Assembly (NCBI GenBank): GCA_963798275.1
Contig: CAWCTB010000044.1
Coordinates: 1-35,112 of the forward strand
Length of the DNA stretch: 35,112 nt
Source of the DNA: CAWCTB01 sp963798275
GTDB lineage: Bacteria > Acidobacteriota > Terriglobia > Terriglobales > Acidobacteriaceae
Reading direction: 5' to 3'
The number at the start of each line of letters is the position of its first letter. Within the stretch, counting starts at the first letter, position 1. Made by a program: the position numbers and the translations under genes. Below, one piece after another: positions 7,339 to 15,500 of the stretch. The notes beneath the pieces are model-generated. The model made no database searches and had not been told where the DNA came from. It was given only the letters and a program-made list of their open reading frames with translations.

Positions 7339-8443
7339 ATGGTCGAAGAACTGGAACAGGAATACACCGCCCTGCGCCACAAGGTCCACGACTTACAGGA
7401 GTATCTTTGACGCGCCCCGTCTGCGCGCCCAACTGAGCGAAGTCGAAAAGCAAGCCGCCGACCCCACGCTCTGGTCCAATCCCGAAAAATCTCAGAAGGT
7501 GATGCGCGAGCGCAAGCGGCTCGAGTCCGCCCTCGCCACCGAAGCCGACCTCGCCCGCCGCGCCGGCGACATCGACTCCTACTTCGAACTGGCGCACGAG
7601 GGCGAGGACGTCTCCGCCGACCTGCGTCACGAGATCGATTCGCTGCGTACCCTGGTCGACAAGTTGGAGATCGAGACTCTGCTCTCCGGCGAGAATGACG
7701 ACCGCAACGCCATCGTCACCATTCATCCCGGCGCCGGCGGCACCGAGTCGCAGGACTGGGCCGAGATGCTCATGCGCATGTATCTCCGCTGGGCCGAACG
7801 CCAGGGCTTTGCCACCAGCCTCTACGAATATCAGCCGGGCGAGGAAGCCGGCATCAAGTCCGCGACCTTTGGCGTCAATGGCGAATACGCCTATGGATTG
7901 CTGACCAGCGAGATCGGCGTGCATCGCCTGGTGCGCATCTCGCCCTTCGACCAGGCCAAGCGACGCCACACCTCGTTTGCCAGCGTGTACGTTTCACCCG
8001 AGATCGACGAAAGCATCCAGATCGACATCAAGCCCGACGATATTCGCATCGATACTTACCGCTCCGGCGGCAAGGGCGGCCAGCACGTCAACACCACCGA
8101 CTCCGCTGTGCGCATCACCCACATTCCCACCGGAATCGTCGTGGCATGCCAGAACGAGCGCTCGCAGCACAAGAACAAAGACAAGGCTATGAGCATCCTG
8201 CGCTCGCGCCTGTACGAGTACGAACTGGAGAAAAAGAAGGAAGCGACCAAGCACATCGAAGACTCCAAGCTCGACATCGACTTCGGTTCGCAGATTCGTT
8301 CCTACGTCCTCCAGCCCTACCGCATGGTGAAGGACCTGCGCACTCGCACCGAAATCGGCGACGTCGATCGCGTCCTCGACGGCGACATCAATGAACTGAT
8401 CCGGGCTTATTTGCTCGCGCGCCGCAACGAACAGCGGCAATAG
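7339..8443 (+). CDS. prfB: Peptide chain release factor 2, with programmed +1 frameshift
   Basis: RF2 recognises UGA and UAA stop codons and triggers peptide release on the ribosome. The first frame starts at ATG 7339 and encodes 23 residues to an in-frame TGA (7408-7410); the rest is in the +1 frame, giving a 367-residue protein. Key motifs are the stop-codon-reading tripeptide SPF at about residues 201-203 (HRLVRISPFDQAKRRHTSF) and the catalytic GGQ at about 246-248 (GGKGGQHVNTTDSAVR). Both are very close to their E. coli RF2 positions. AGGAG at 7321-7325 is a somewhat distant RBS. Expression is autoregulated: scarce RF2 slows termination at the internal TGA and favours the shift. Confidence 0.95.
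7397..7411 (+). other. RF2 programmed +1 frameshift site
   Basis: The site is AGGAG (7397-7401), three bases, CTT (7405-7407), TGA (7408-7410) and C. It is the classical prfB arrangement: an internal Shine-Dalgarno three bases before the slippery CUU, followed by UGA-C. The peptidyl-tRNA slips from CUU to UUU and translation resumes at GAC. Confidence 0.95.
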
Positions 8444-8534
8444 GGAATTAGAAGGGCAACAGGACGAAAAGCGCATCTGAGCGCCAGAACCGGTCGCCCC
8501 GCAATGCTGCAGCCCGCAGGGCGGAATATCATAG

Positions 8535-8593
8535 CCCAGGACGTCAGTCCTGGGTACGCTCCCCATCAACCCCCCAAGCCGGCTTCAGCCGGC
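8535..8593 (+). repeat. Tandem palindromes (REP-like) downstream of prfB
   Basis: Two perfect dyads lie 23 bp apart: CCCAGGAC-gtca-GTCCTGGG (8535-8554) and GCCGGC-ttca-GCCGGC (8578-8593). They sit in the 158-bp space between prfB and the convergent vapC. No T-run follows, so they look more like extragenic palindromic repeats than a rho-independent terminator. The layout resembles the pair at 17245-17299. Confidence 0.55.
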
Positions 8594-8601
8594 GGCACTC
8601 C

Positions 8602-9006
8602 CTACTCTGGAATCAGAAAAGTCCCGGGTATCCCGCGATCCAGCGTGGCCAGCTCCGCCCCATTCGCCTTCGCCAGTCGGACGAGATGACCGTCAGTAAC
8701 TTGCTTTGGTCCCTTGACCCAGCCGGGGAGTCGCGACGCGTCATGATCGTCGGCGATGAACGTGAATACGTCTGCCTGCCTCCCCTTGATTTGCATCAAT
8801 AGGGCCCGCGCCTCTGGAACAGTGAATCCGTATTGCGGTGTTTGTGCGACTACGCGGACGAAGCCGATCTCCGTTATCGAACACGTAGCCAGTTCGAGAA
8901 TGCCAGTCACGGAAAGGTCACGTACCCAGGACGTTGTCCGATCATGGAACTGGTGTTCGGTGATGCCAAATGCGAGCAGCGCGCTCACGTCGAGAAGATA
9001 TTTCAC
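8602..9006 (-). CDS. vapC: PIN-domain ribonuclease toxin (VapC-like)
   Basis: This 134-residue PIN-domain protein is probably an RNA-cleaving toxin of a type II toxin-antitoxin pair. The four acidic residues expected at the metal site are visible: D6 (LLDVSALLA), E46 (ITEIGF), D105 (VTDGHLVRLA) and D123 (TLDRGI). Its ATG overlaps the stop of the upstream AbrB-like gene by four bases (9003-9006), so the two are translationally coupled, antitoxin first. The length fits the family. The target RNA cannot be predicted. Confidence 0.85.
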   Translation of the reverse strand: MKYLLDVSALLAFGITEHQFHDRTTSWVRDLSVTGILELATCSITEIGFVRVVAQTPQYGFTVPEARALLMQIKGRQADVFTFIADDHDASRLPGWVKGPKQVTDGHLVRLAKANGAELATLDRGIPGTFLIPE

Positions 9007-9263
9007 GGGAAGTCAGCCAGCATCTCTTTCACTTGCTTATGGGTCAGTACTGGCGCGCCCGGGCCCAAGGTCACCGCAGGGAAGCCCGAAACCGGATCAA
9101 TTATGATCCTCGCTTTCCGGAGCGTCCGCTTCTTTTGCGGCGTTAGAATGATTCGCTCTCCCTCGGCTTTGACTTCGAGCGCGTCGCCCGGCTGCAGTCC
9201 CAGTCGACGGCGAATCGTGCTTGGAAGCACAACTTGACCCTTCGTAGAAACCTTGGTCACCAT
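9003..9263 (-). CDS. vapB: AbrB/MazE/SpoVT-type antitoxin (VapB-like)
   Basis: This 86-residue protein begins with a swapped-hairpin AbrB-type DNA-binding domain (VTKVSTKGQVVLPSTIRRRL, then GLQPGDALEVKAEGERIIL). Its C-terminal tail is the probable toxin-neutralising part. The ATG at 9263 has no Shine-Dalgarno and lies inside a perfect palindrome, as expected for an autoregulated antitoxin whose operator covers the start. TAAGAT on the minus strand inside the palindrome could be a -10 box that places the transcript start at the ATG. The gene overlaps vapC by four bases. Confidence 0.85.
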   Translation of the reverse strand: MVTKVSTKGQVVLPSTIRRRLGLQPGDALEVKAEGERIILTPQKKRTLRKARIIIDPVSGFPAVTLGPGAPVLTHKQVKEMLADFP

Positions 9264-9282
9264 GGTAAGACAATCTTACCAT
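9262..9282 (-). promoter_or_regulatory. Palindromic operator over the vapB start codon
   Basis: ATGGTAAGA (9262-9270), three bases, and TCTTACCAT (9274-9282) form a perfect 9+3+9 dyad. The antitoxin start codon is partly inside it. Binding by the VapBC complex would block both the putative -10 (TAAGAT, minus strand) and translation initiation. Confidence 0.6.
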
Positions 9283-9331
9283 CCTTGGCTGAATGCAGGT
9301 TGAATCGAGCTCAATCAGCTAATATTTGCCT

Positions 9332-9676
9332 ATGAACGACGACTGCCTCTTCTGCAAGATCATCGCCGGCAAAATCCCTTCCAAAAAGGTCTATGAAGAC
9401 GACAAGGTCTTCGCCTTCGAGGACATCCATCCCCAGGCACCGACCCACGTCCTCATCATTCCCAAACAGCACATCGCAGGTCTGAAGGAGGCCACGCCCG
9501 AAGACGCCGCGATCCTCGGCTACTGCCAGCTCGTCGCTGCCAGGATTGGACGCGAGCGCGGCATTGAAGACGGCTACCGCACCGTCTACAACGTCGGCCC
9601 ACGTTCCGGTCAGCAGGTGTTCCATCTGCACCTGCACCTTATCGGCGGGCGCGATCTGAAATGGCCCCCTGGGTAA
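9332..9676 (+). CDS. HIT-family nucleotide-binding protein (HinT-like)
   Basis: This 114-residue histidine triad protein is probably a purine nucleoside phosphoramidase/AMP-lysine hydrolase like HinT. It starts MNDDCLFCKIIAGKIPSKK, the usual FCKIxxGxIP beginning, continues with AFEDIHPQAPTHVLIIPKQH, and ends with the active-site HLHLH motif and LIGGRDLKWPPG. ATG 9332 is preferred over TTG 9326 because family members start close to the CxFC motif. No RBS is seen. Its start lies 68 bp from the divergent vapB. Confidence 0.9.
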   Translation: MNDDCLFCKIIAGKIPSKKVYEDDKVFAFEDIHPQAPTHVLIIPKQHIAGLKEATPEDAAILGYCQLVAARIGRERGIEDGYRTVYNVGPRSGQQVFHLHLHLIGGRDLKWPPG

Positions 9677-10098
9677 CGACGTCGTCGGCCCAGCGAAACG
9701 CGCCGACCATCCCCGATTTCGCACCCGTAAGTCTTTACGGCTGACATGGATACGTGTAACTTGTTTTAGAATGATATAGTTAGCGAGATTTTTCGTCTAA
9801 GTGATTGATTCTAAACAATCGGCGCAAAAATAGTTGTGGCAAATTGCAATTGTTTGCACTCGATGAACGGTCCCAAGCGACGTAATCCCGGCTCCGAACC
9901 ACTGCCCCATTCAATGGCCCTTCCGCCCGCTCACTGAAGGATTTTCCCGTTCGCTGCGACCTCGCTTCACTCACCTAAGTGCTCTACTTCACTGAACTTG
10001 CACCCTCCCCCAGCCGACAATGGTAGCCCTGAGGGAGACGCTCGTGTCTGCGCGAGCGCCCATTCCCCACAAATCCCCGGCCTGAGGTGAGTTTCGCA
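9677..10098 (+). other. 422-bp AT-rich, dyad-containing leader before the radical SAM gene
   Basis: No convincing gene is seen. The part from about 9740 to 9860 is much richer in A+T than its surroundings. Dyads are CCGTAA-gtct-TTACGG (9725-9740), GATTGATT-ct-AAACAATC with one mismatch (9803-9820), and GCAAA/TTTGC around AATTGCAATT (9839-9857). A further stem CGCTCG/CGAGCG lies close to the gene. This is probably the promoter region and a long 5' leader of the radical SAM gene. It matches no riboswitch class that I recognise. Confidence 0.45.
9772..9780 (+). promoter_or_regulatory. Candidate extended -10 promoter for the radical SAM gene
   Basis: TGATATAGT is an extended -10 element (TGnTATAGT) in the AT-rich block. 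No good -35 is seen at the usual distance, which is tolerated with an extended -10. Transcription would start near 9787, leaving a leader of about 310 nt. Confidence 0.3.
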
Positions 10099-11757
10099 GT
10101 GAGCACGCAAGTCTTGTCGCCCGAAGCAGCTACCACCCTGATCCCCAGGAAGCGTCCCAGCCTTCGCATCCTGCAGCCCGCAGTGACCTACACCGGCGCT
10201 CACATCCCGCCCCTGCAGAAGGGCCTTCCGAAGCAGACGGAGTCCCTCTGTCCGGAATGCACCCGGGTCATCCCGGCCCTGATCCTCGAGGATGAGGGAA
10301 AGGTCGTGATGGAGAAGGCCTGCCCGGAACATGGCCCCTTCCGCGACATCGTCTTCAGCGACGTGGAGCTGTATCTCAAGATGGAAGAGTGGAACTTCGG
10401 CGACAACCTAGGCCTTTCGAACCCGCAGGTCGAGGGCGGAAAGACTTGTCCCGACGATTGCGGCCTGTGCGGCATGCACACCTCGCACACCGCTCTCGCC
10501 AACGTCGATCTCACCAACCGTTGCAATCTCACCTGCCCGGTCTGCTTCGCCAACGCCAATGTCGCGGGCTACCTCTATGAGCCGAGCCTCGAGCAGGTTC
10601 GCACCATGTTGCAGACCCTGCGCGATGAGCGCCCTGTCGATGGACGCGTCGTCCAGTTCTCCGGCGGCGAGCCGACCATCCATCCCCAATTCTTCGAGAT
10701 TCTCTCCATGGCCCGCGACATGGGCTTCACCCACATTCAGGCCGCCACCAACGGGATCGAGCTCGCGAACCTGGAGTTCGCGCGCAAAGCTAAAGCTGCG
10801 GGGTTGGCAACGCTCTACCTCCAGTTCGACGGTGTCACTGACGATGTCTACCGCCGCACCCGTGGCCAGGCCCTGCTCGAGACCAAGATGAAGGTCATCG
10901 AGAATTGCCGCCAGACCGGCATGAAGATCGTCTTCGTCCCCACCATCGTGAAAGGCCTCAACGATCATCAGGTCGGTGATATCGTTCGAGTCGCCATCGA
11001 GAACATCGACACCGTGTCCGGCATCAGCTTCCAGCCCGTCGCCTTCACCGGACGCATCGCCAAGCACGAATTGCTGGCCAAACGGTTTACGCTCGCCGAT
11101 CTGGCCCGCTGCGTGAGCGACCAGACCGGCATCACCGAGATGCATACCGACTGGTTCCCCCTGGCCTGCGTCACGCCGTTTTCCAAGCTGACTGCGGCGC
11201 TTCGCGGCACCGGCGTGCCCACTATCTCCGCACATCCCCATTGCTCGCTGGGCACATACTTCTTCGTCGACGAGCAGTCGAAGATGGCAGTCCCCATCAC
11301 TCGCTTCGTCGACGTGCCCAACATGCTGCAGGATATGGAAGAGTATTCGCGGCGATCCACCAAGGCAGTCGCCAAACTCTACACCGGAGTGAAGGTCTGG
11401 AAGTCGCTGAAAAAACACTTCCGCAAGGAGTTCGCTCCTCCGGGTCTAACCTTTGAGAAGTTCTTGCAGACGTTGCAGGGCTTGACGGACAAGAAGCTTG
11501 GCCGCGATGGCAAAGACGGGACCTACACCTATCGCACGCTGCTGGTGGCGGGAATGCATTTCCAGGATGCCTACAACTACGACATCGAGCGGGTCAAGCG
11601 CTGCGTCATCCATTACGCCACGCCCGACGGAAAGCTCTATCCCTTCTGCACCTATAACTCCGGCCCATGCTACCGGGAGAAGGTCGAGCGCCAGTTTTCG
11701 ATCCCGTGGGACCCGAAGACGCAGCAGCCGATGCAGGTTGAGCCGGCGAGAGCATAG
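10099..11757 (+). CDS. Radical SAM protein of the MJ0619/Tes (tetraether or membrane-spanning lipid synthase) type
   Basis: This 552-residue radical SAM enzyme has three N-terminal cysteine clusters. C51/C54/C75 (CPEC, then CPEHGPF) is rubredoxin-like, C117/C121/C124 (CPDDCGLC) is a likely auxiliary Fe-S site, and C142/C146/C149 (NRCNLTCPVCFANAN) is the CX3CX2C radical SAM site. SGGEPTIHP follows as the SAM-binding GGE motif. Late cysteines at about 502, 517 and 524 (PFCTYNSGPC) may bind another cluster. This layout is that of archaeal MJ0619, known as tetraether synthase (Tes), which joins lipid tails carbon-to-carbon, and of bacterial relatives linked to membrane-spanning lipids. Acidobacteria make iso-diabolic acid and branched tetraethers, so that role is likely but inferred. 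GTG 10099 fits GAGGTGA at 10084-10090 (8-nt spacing) better than the GTG at 10087. Confidence 0.75.
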   Translation: MSTQVLSPEAATTLIPRKRPSLRILQPAVTYTGAHIPPLQKGLPKQTESLCPECTRVIPALILEDEGKVVMEKACPEHGPFRDIVFSDVELYLKMEEWNFGDNLGLSNPQVEGGKTCPDDCGLCGMHTSHTALANVDLTNRCNLTCPVCFANANVAGYLYEPSLEQVRTMLQTLRDERPVDGRVVQFSGGEPTIHPQFFEILSMARDMGFTHIQAATNGIELANLEFARKAKAAGLATLYLQFDGVTDDVYRRTRGQALLETKMKVIENCRQTGMKIVFVPTIVKGLNDHQVGDIVRVAIENIDTVSGISFQPVAFTGRIAKHELLAKRFTLADLARCVSDQTGITEMHTDWFPLACVTPFSKLTAALRGTGVPTISAHPHCSLGTYFFVDEQSKMAVPITRFVDVPNMLQDMEEYSRRSTKAVAKLYTGVKVWKSLKKHFRKEFAPPGLTFEKFLQTLQGLTDKKLGRDGKDGTYTYRTLLVAGMHFQDAYNYDIERVKRCVIHYATPDGKLYPFCTYNSGPCYREKVERQFSIPWDPKTQQPMQVEPARA

Positions 11758-11818
11758 AGACTGCAGCAGCGCCGGAAAGCGGTACTGAACACTGTGGCGG
11801 AGCGGTCCATTCGGACAG

Positions 11819-12577
11819 TCAAGCCTCGATTGGCGCTTCCCGGTCGGTGTAGACGCCAGCCATCCACACCAAGAGAATGAAGGCGGTGACGCCGATTAGG
11901 TAGGCGAGCGTGAATCGCAGACCCATGCTCCAGGCCTGCTTCGCCAGGTTGTCGAGCTCCGGAACCCAGGTCACCAGCTTGTATGGGATGTAAATGCCAA
12001 ATGCCAGGATAAGGCAGAGCCACAGCCAATAAAGTGGCCGGCGAAGCACGCGTAGCGCTTGACCGATGCGCTGCAGGTTAAAGCCAGTCGCGGCGATGGT
12101 GGTGGCGATGGGAACCCAAATCGCCGGAAGGATCACCCACAGCAACCCAAACAGCAGCCAGTCGGTAGCGCTCAGGACGTTGCGCGGCGCAGGACCGGCG
12201 TTCGCCTTCTGACGAATCCAGACGGCGAACTGCGGCGTGTAATTGCCGGCGCTCAGGATCAGCCAGATTGTGGCTGCTCCGATGCCCGCCCAGATTGCCA
12301 GGGGGATGATATGGTGCAGCCCGCGAAGGAAGGCGGGCAGGATTTCTGGCTGATTGCGAAGTTGCGAGACCCTGAAATACGCCAGCGTGCCCGCGCGCAG
12401 CCACACGATTAGCACACCGATGACGACTGCGAGCAGCAGGGAGGCGGCGACCTGCCATCCGTGCGCGTCGGGGATGAGCAGCCAGTAATACCAGGCCGCG
12501 AGGGCGGCGGCGTTGGCCAACAGGTTCAGCAGCCAAAGCTTCATGACGCCGGTGCGATTTGTGCGGGCGGCGGTCAT
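11819..12577 (-). CDS. Six-helix integral membrane protein, third gene of the macroglobulin operon
   Basis: This 252-residue protein has about six transmembrane segments (near residues 12-34, 42-62, 90-110, 141-168, 184-207 and 222-245) and short charged loops (RVSQLRNQPE; RQKANAGPAPRN; RIGQALRVLRR). I do not recognise the family. Its ATG overlaps the stop of the macroglobulin gene (ATGA, 12574-12577), so it is translationally coupled and probably acts with it, perhaps as a membrane partner. A second possible start is the ATG at 12544 (MKLWLLNLL). It converges with the radical SAM gene, with 61 bp between the two stops. Confidence 0.75.
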   Translation of the reverse strand: MTAARTNRTGVMKLWLLNLLANAAALAAWYYWLLIPDAHGWQVAASLLLAVVIGVLIVWLRAGTLAYFRVSQLRNQPEILPAFLRGLHHIIPLAIWAGIGAATIWLILSAGNYTPQFAVWIRQKANAGPAPRNVLSATDWLLFGLLWVILPAIWVPIATTIAATGFNLQRIGQALRVLRRPLYWLWLCLILAFGIYIPYKLVTWVPELDNLAKQAWSMGLRFTLAYLIGVTAFILLVWMAGVYTDREAPIEA

Positions 12578-15500
12578 TGCACGCTCACCTTCATGGCATC
12601 GCTGGTAGCCAGGTAGTCAGGCTGATACATGGGTTCGACCCGCGTCGGGCTAACCCGGAACTCCCCGGGGTTAACGACCTTCAGCAGGTATGTGTACTCC
12701 TTCTGCCCGCGCGGGAAGTACGGGGTGAAGAAGCTGGTGCGATCGTCGTGCAGTTCGCGGTATCCCCAGCCGCGGTTCCACCATTCCGGTGTCTGGTCCA
12801 ACTGGTAGAGATCGTCGCGCGCGATGGATTCGGTCCCGGAAGGAATGGGATCTTCGATCATAAGGTAGCGCCATTCATTGCCGCCTACCGTGATGCGTAC
12901 CGCCAGCGTATCGCCAACCTGCACCGGGCCGTTGAGTTTGTCCATGTGGTATACCACGTGGCCACCTTTCTGCATCGGGGTCAGCTTGTAATACTCGCGA
13001 ACGACGCTGAGTTGGAAGGTTCCGCTATTCACGACCTTGGGCTGGCTGGAGTAATACTGGCCGCGCAACGACCAATACAGACGGCCTTCGCCCGACTTTG
13101 CCAAGCGCACCTGGTTGGTCTCGGCGGCAAGCTGCGATTCGTTCAGGGTGATCGTGGCCGCAGGCGCAAGCGCATCGACGGCGGTGAACTTCTTCGTCGC
13201 GACCGTCTTGCCGTTGACCTGCACCTCGACGCTGAAATCCGGCTTCAACTCCTGGGTGTGTTGCAGATAGTCGGTGAGTCCGTAAAGTACAGCGGCGGTC
13301 TGCTGCGTTGACTCCCAGTAATAGCCCTGGCTGCGGTGATTGACGAGATAGAGCGCGGCCTTGGGCAGCAGCGGACTTTGCGGATCGACCGCTGTGAGCA
13401 ACTTTATGGCGTAGGCCGTCGCCTGCGGCGAGGTGTCGCCTGAGTAGTCCATCAGGTAGTTGAATTCGGTCGGCCACCAGGCTTCGGAGTCGTTTTGTTT
13501 CACGGAGAACTCGAGCTGCTTGACCAGATCGTTGGCCCGCGAGTCGTTGACCTGTCGCATGGCGAGACCAAGAAGAGCCTGCCCGTAGGAGGTCAGGTTC
13601 GAGCGCTGCGTCCAGACGGAGTCGACCACCGAAGCATTAGAGTCGCTGCCGCTTAGCACCAGCGCGTAAGCCATGTAGGCGCGGAGATCGGTGCGGACAT
13701 TCTGCGTCGTCGTTTTGGTGAATTCGGTCAGCAGCCACTTGCGGGCGCTGTCAATCATGTCCTGGCGCACGTCGAAGCCCGCAGCCTTGGCCTGCGCGAG
13801 TCCCGCGAGCACGTAGGCGGTCATGTACGGTTGGCTGTCGTCGCTCTGCCACCAGCCCCAGCCGCCGTCGGGATGATGGTAGTTGTAGAGGCGGTCGAGT
13901 CCGGCCTGCACCTGCTTGTCCAGCACCGCCGGATCGATATTCGACTTGATGCCCAGCTTCTTCAGCGCGTCGGCAACCAGCACATCGGGCAGGAAGCTGG
14001 ACATGGTCTGCTCAGTGCACCCGTAGGGATAGCTGGTAAGGTAGTCGAGCGCGCCGAAGACGGTTCCGGCGATGGAGGGCGAAAGTGTGATGGTGAGCTT
14101 GCGCGTGTTGGGCTCGATACCCGGCGGGAATGCGATGGACTGTGTGATGTCGCTCGTGCTGGCGAACGATCCTGACTTCGCCGTTGCCAGGCGCACGCCG
14201 AAGGGCACGACCGGAAGAGTGAGTTCCATGGCATCGCTCTCGACATCGGTGAGAGCCTTGCCCAGGACCGTGGCAGAATCGACGTCGAGCACGTGCACAC
14301 GGTAATCGAGTTTCGCAAGTCCGCGACTCGGGACGGGAATGTCCTTCACGCCGCCTTCGATAACCCGCAAGCCGGTGACGTCCATGGACACGCGGGCAGT
14401 CTTCTCCGCGGGCAGATAGTTCTGGACGATGGTGGAGATAGTGATGTCGTCGCCGCGGCGGAAGAAGCGCGGCACGACGAGGCGCACCATGAGGTTTTTG
14501 CGGACGATGGTGTTCTCCACCGCGCTGCCTACCTTGGTGTCTTGGGTTACGCCGCGCGTAGTCGCGCGCCACGAAGTGATGGCGTCAGGATATTCGAACT
14601 TCACGTTGGCCCGTCCGGTGCTGTCGGTGCGAACGTCGGCCACCCAATAGGCGGTATCGGGAAAAGCCTTGCGAATCCTGGGCTGCACCAGGCGCTCGGG
14701 CTTGAGTTGCGCCAGCGATTTCGACGGGCGCGCGTGGGCCAGTTGCATCGCCCGCTTGCCCGCTTGTCCGCTGAAGTAGTAGGTGAGCGAACTGTCAGTG
14801 CTCACCTTCGAGTAGACGGTGCCGTAGAAGGCCTTCAGGATTGGCTGCACGGTTTCGGCCTGAATGGCATAGATGGCTTCGTCGACCACGCCCAGGCTGA
14901 ATTCAGCGGCAACACCTTTGCCCGAAGAATCGGTCGCGGTGATGGTGTAGGCTCCGGGGTCACCGGGCTGATATTGGGGCTTCGAGGGCTTCAGTTCGAC
15001 CTTCAGTTCATGTTGCGTCGGCGGAACCGAGAGGCTCTTGTTGCCCTGGTAGAACTTGTTGCCCCGAATGAACGTTGCCGAGACGTAGAAGTTCGGGGCG
15101 TATTCGGGCTTGATGGGCACATCGACCGTGATGCTGCCCCCGCTGCTCTTCACCACTTGCGCGGAGTACAGTCCGTTGCCTTCGGCGGTGACGAGAACGG
15201 ACGCGGGCTCCTTCCCGGTGACGATCAGCACATGCGCGGTATCGCCCGGCACGTAGGACTTCTTGTCGGCAACAATCTGCACGCGTTCGCTGGCAGTGCC
15301 GCTCCACCAGGAGCTTTCGCCGGGGGACCACAGGAAGACATCATCCTGCACATCGCGATGCTCGGGGGTGGTGGCGATCACCCGCACGTGATATTCACCC
15401 GCGTCGGGAAGGGTGAAGCTGACCTGGCCTTTGCCGCTGGTGTCAGTCTGCCCTTGCGCGGTAGAGATCACATCACCGCTACGCTTCTGCCAGATCCAGC

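Noticed and set aside
7408..7410. In-frame TGA making prfB a pseudogene
   Set aside because: It is the programmed frameshift site with the canonical sequence around it.
9780..9974. 64-codon minus-strand frame in the leader
   Set aside because: No RBS, no motif, and it lies in an AT-rich region with regulatory dyads.
10408..11418. 336-codon minus-strand frame
   Set aside because: Antisense to the radical SAM gene, which has convincing cysteine motifs.
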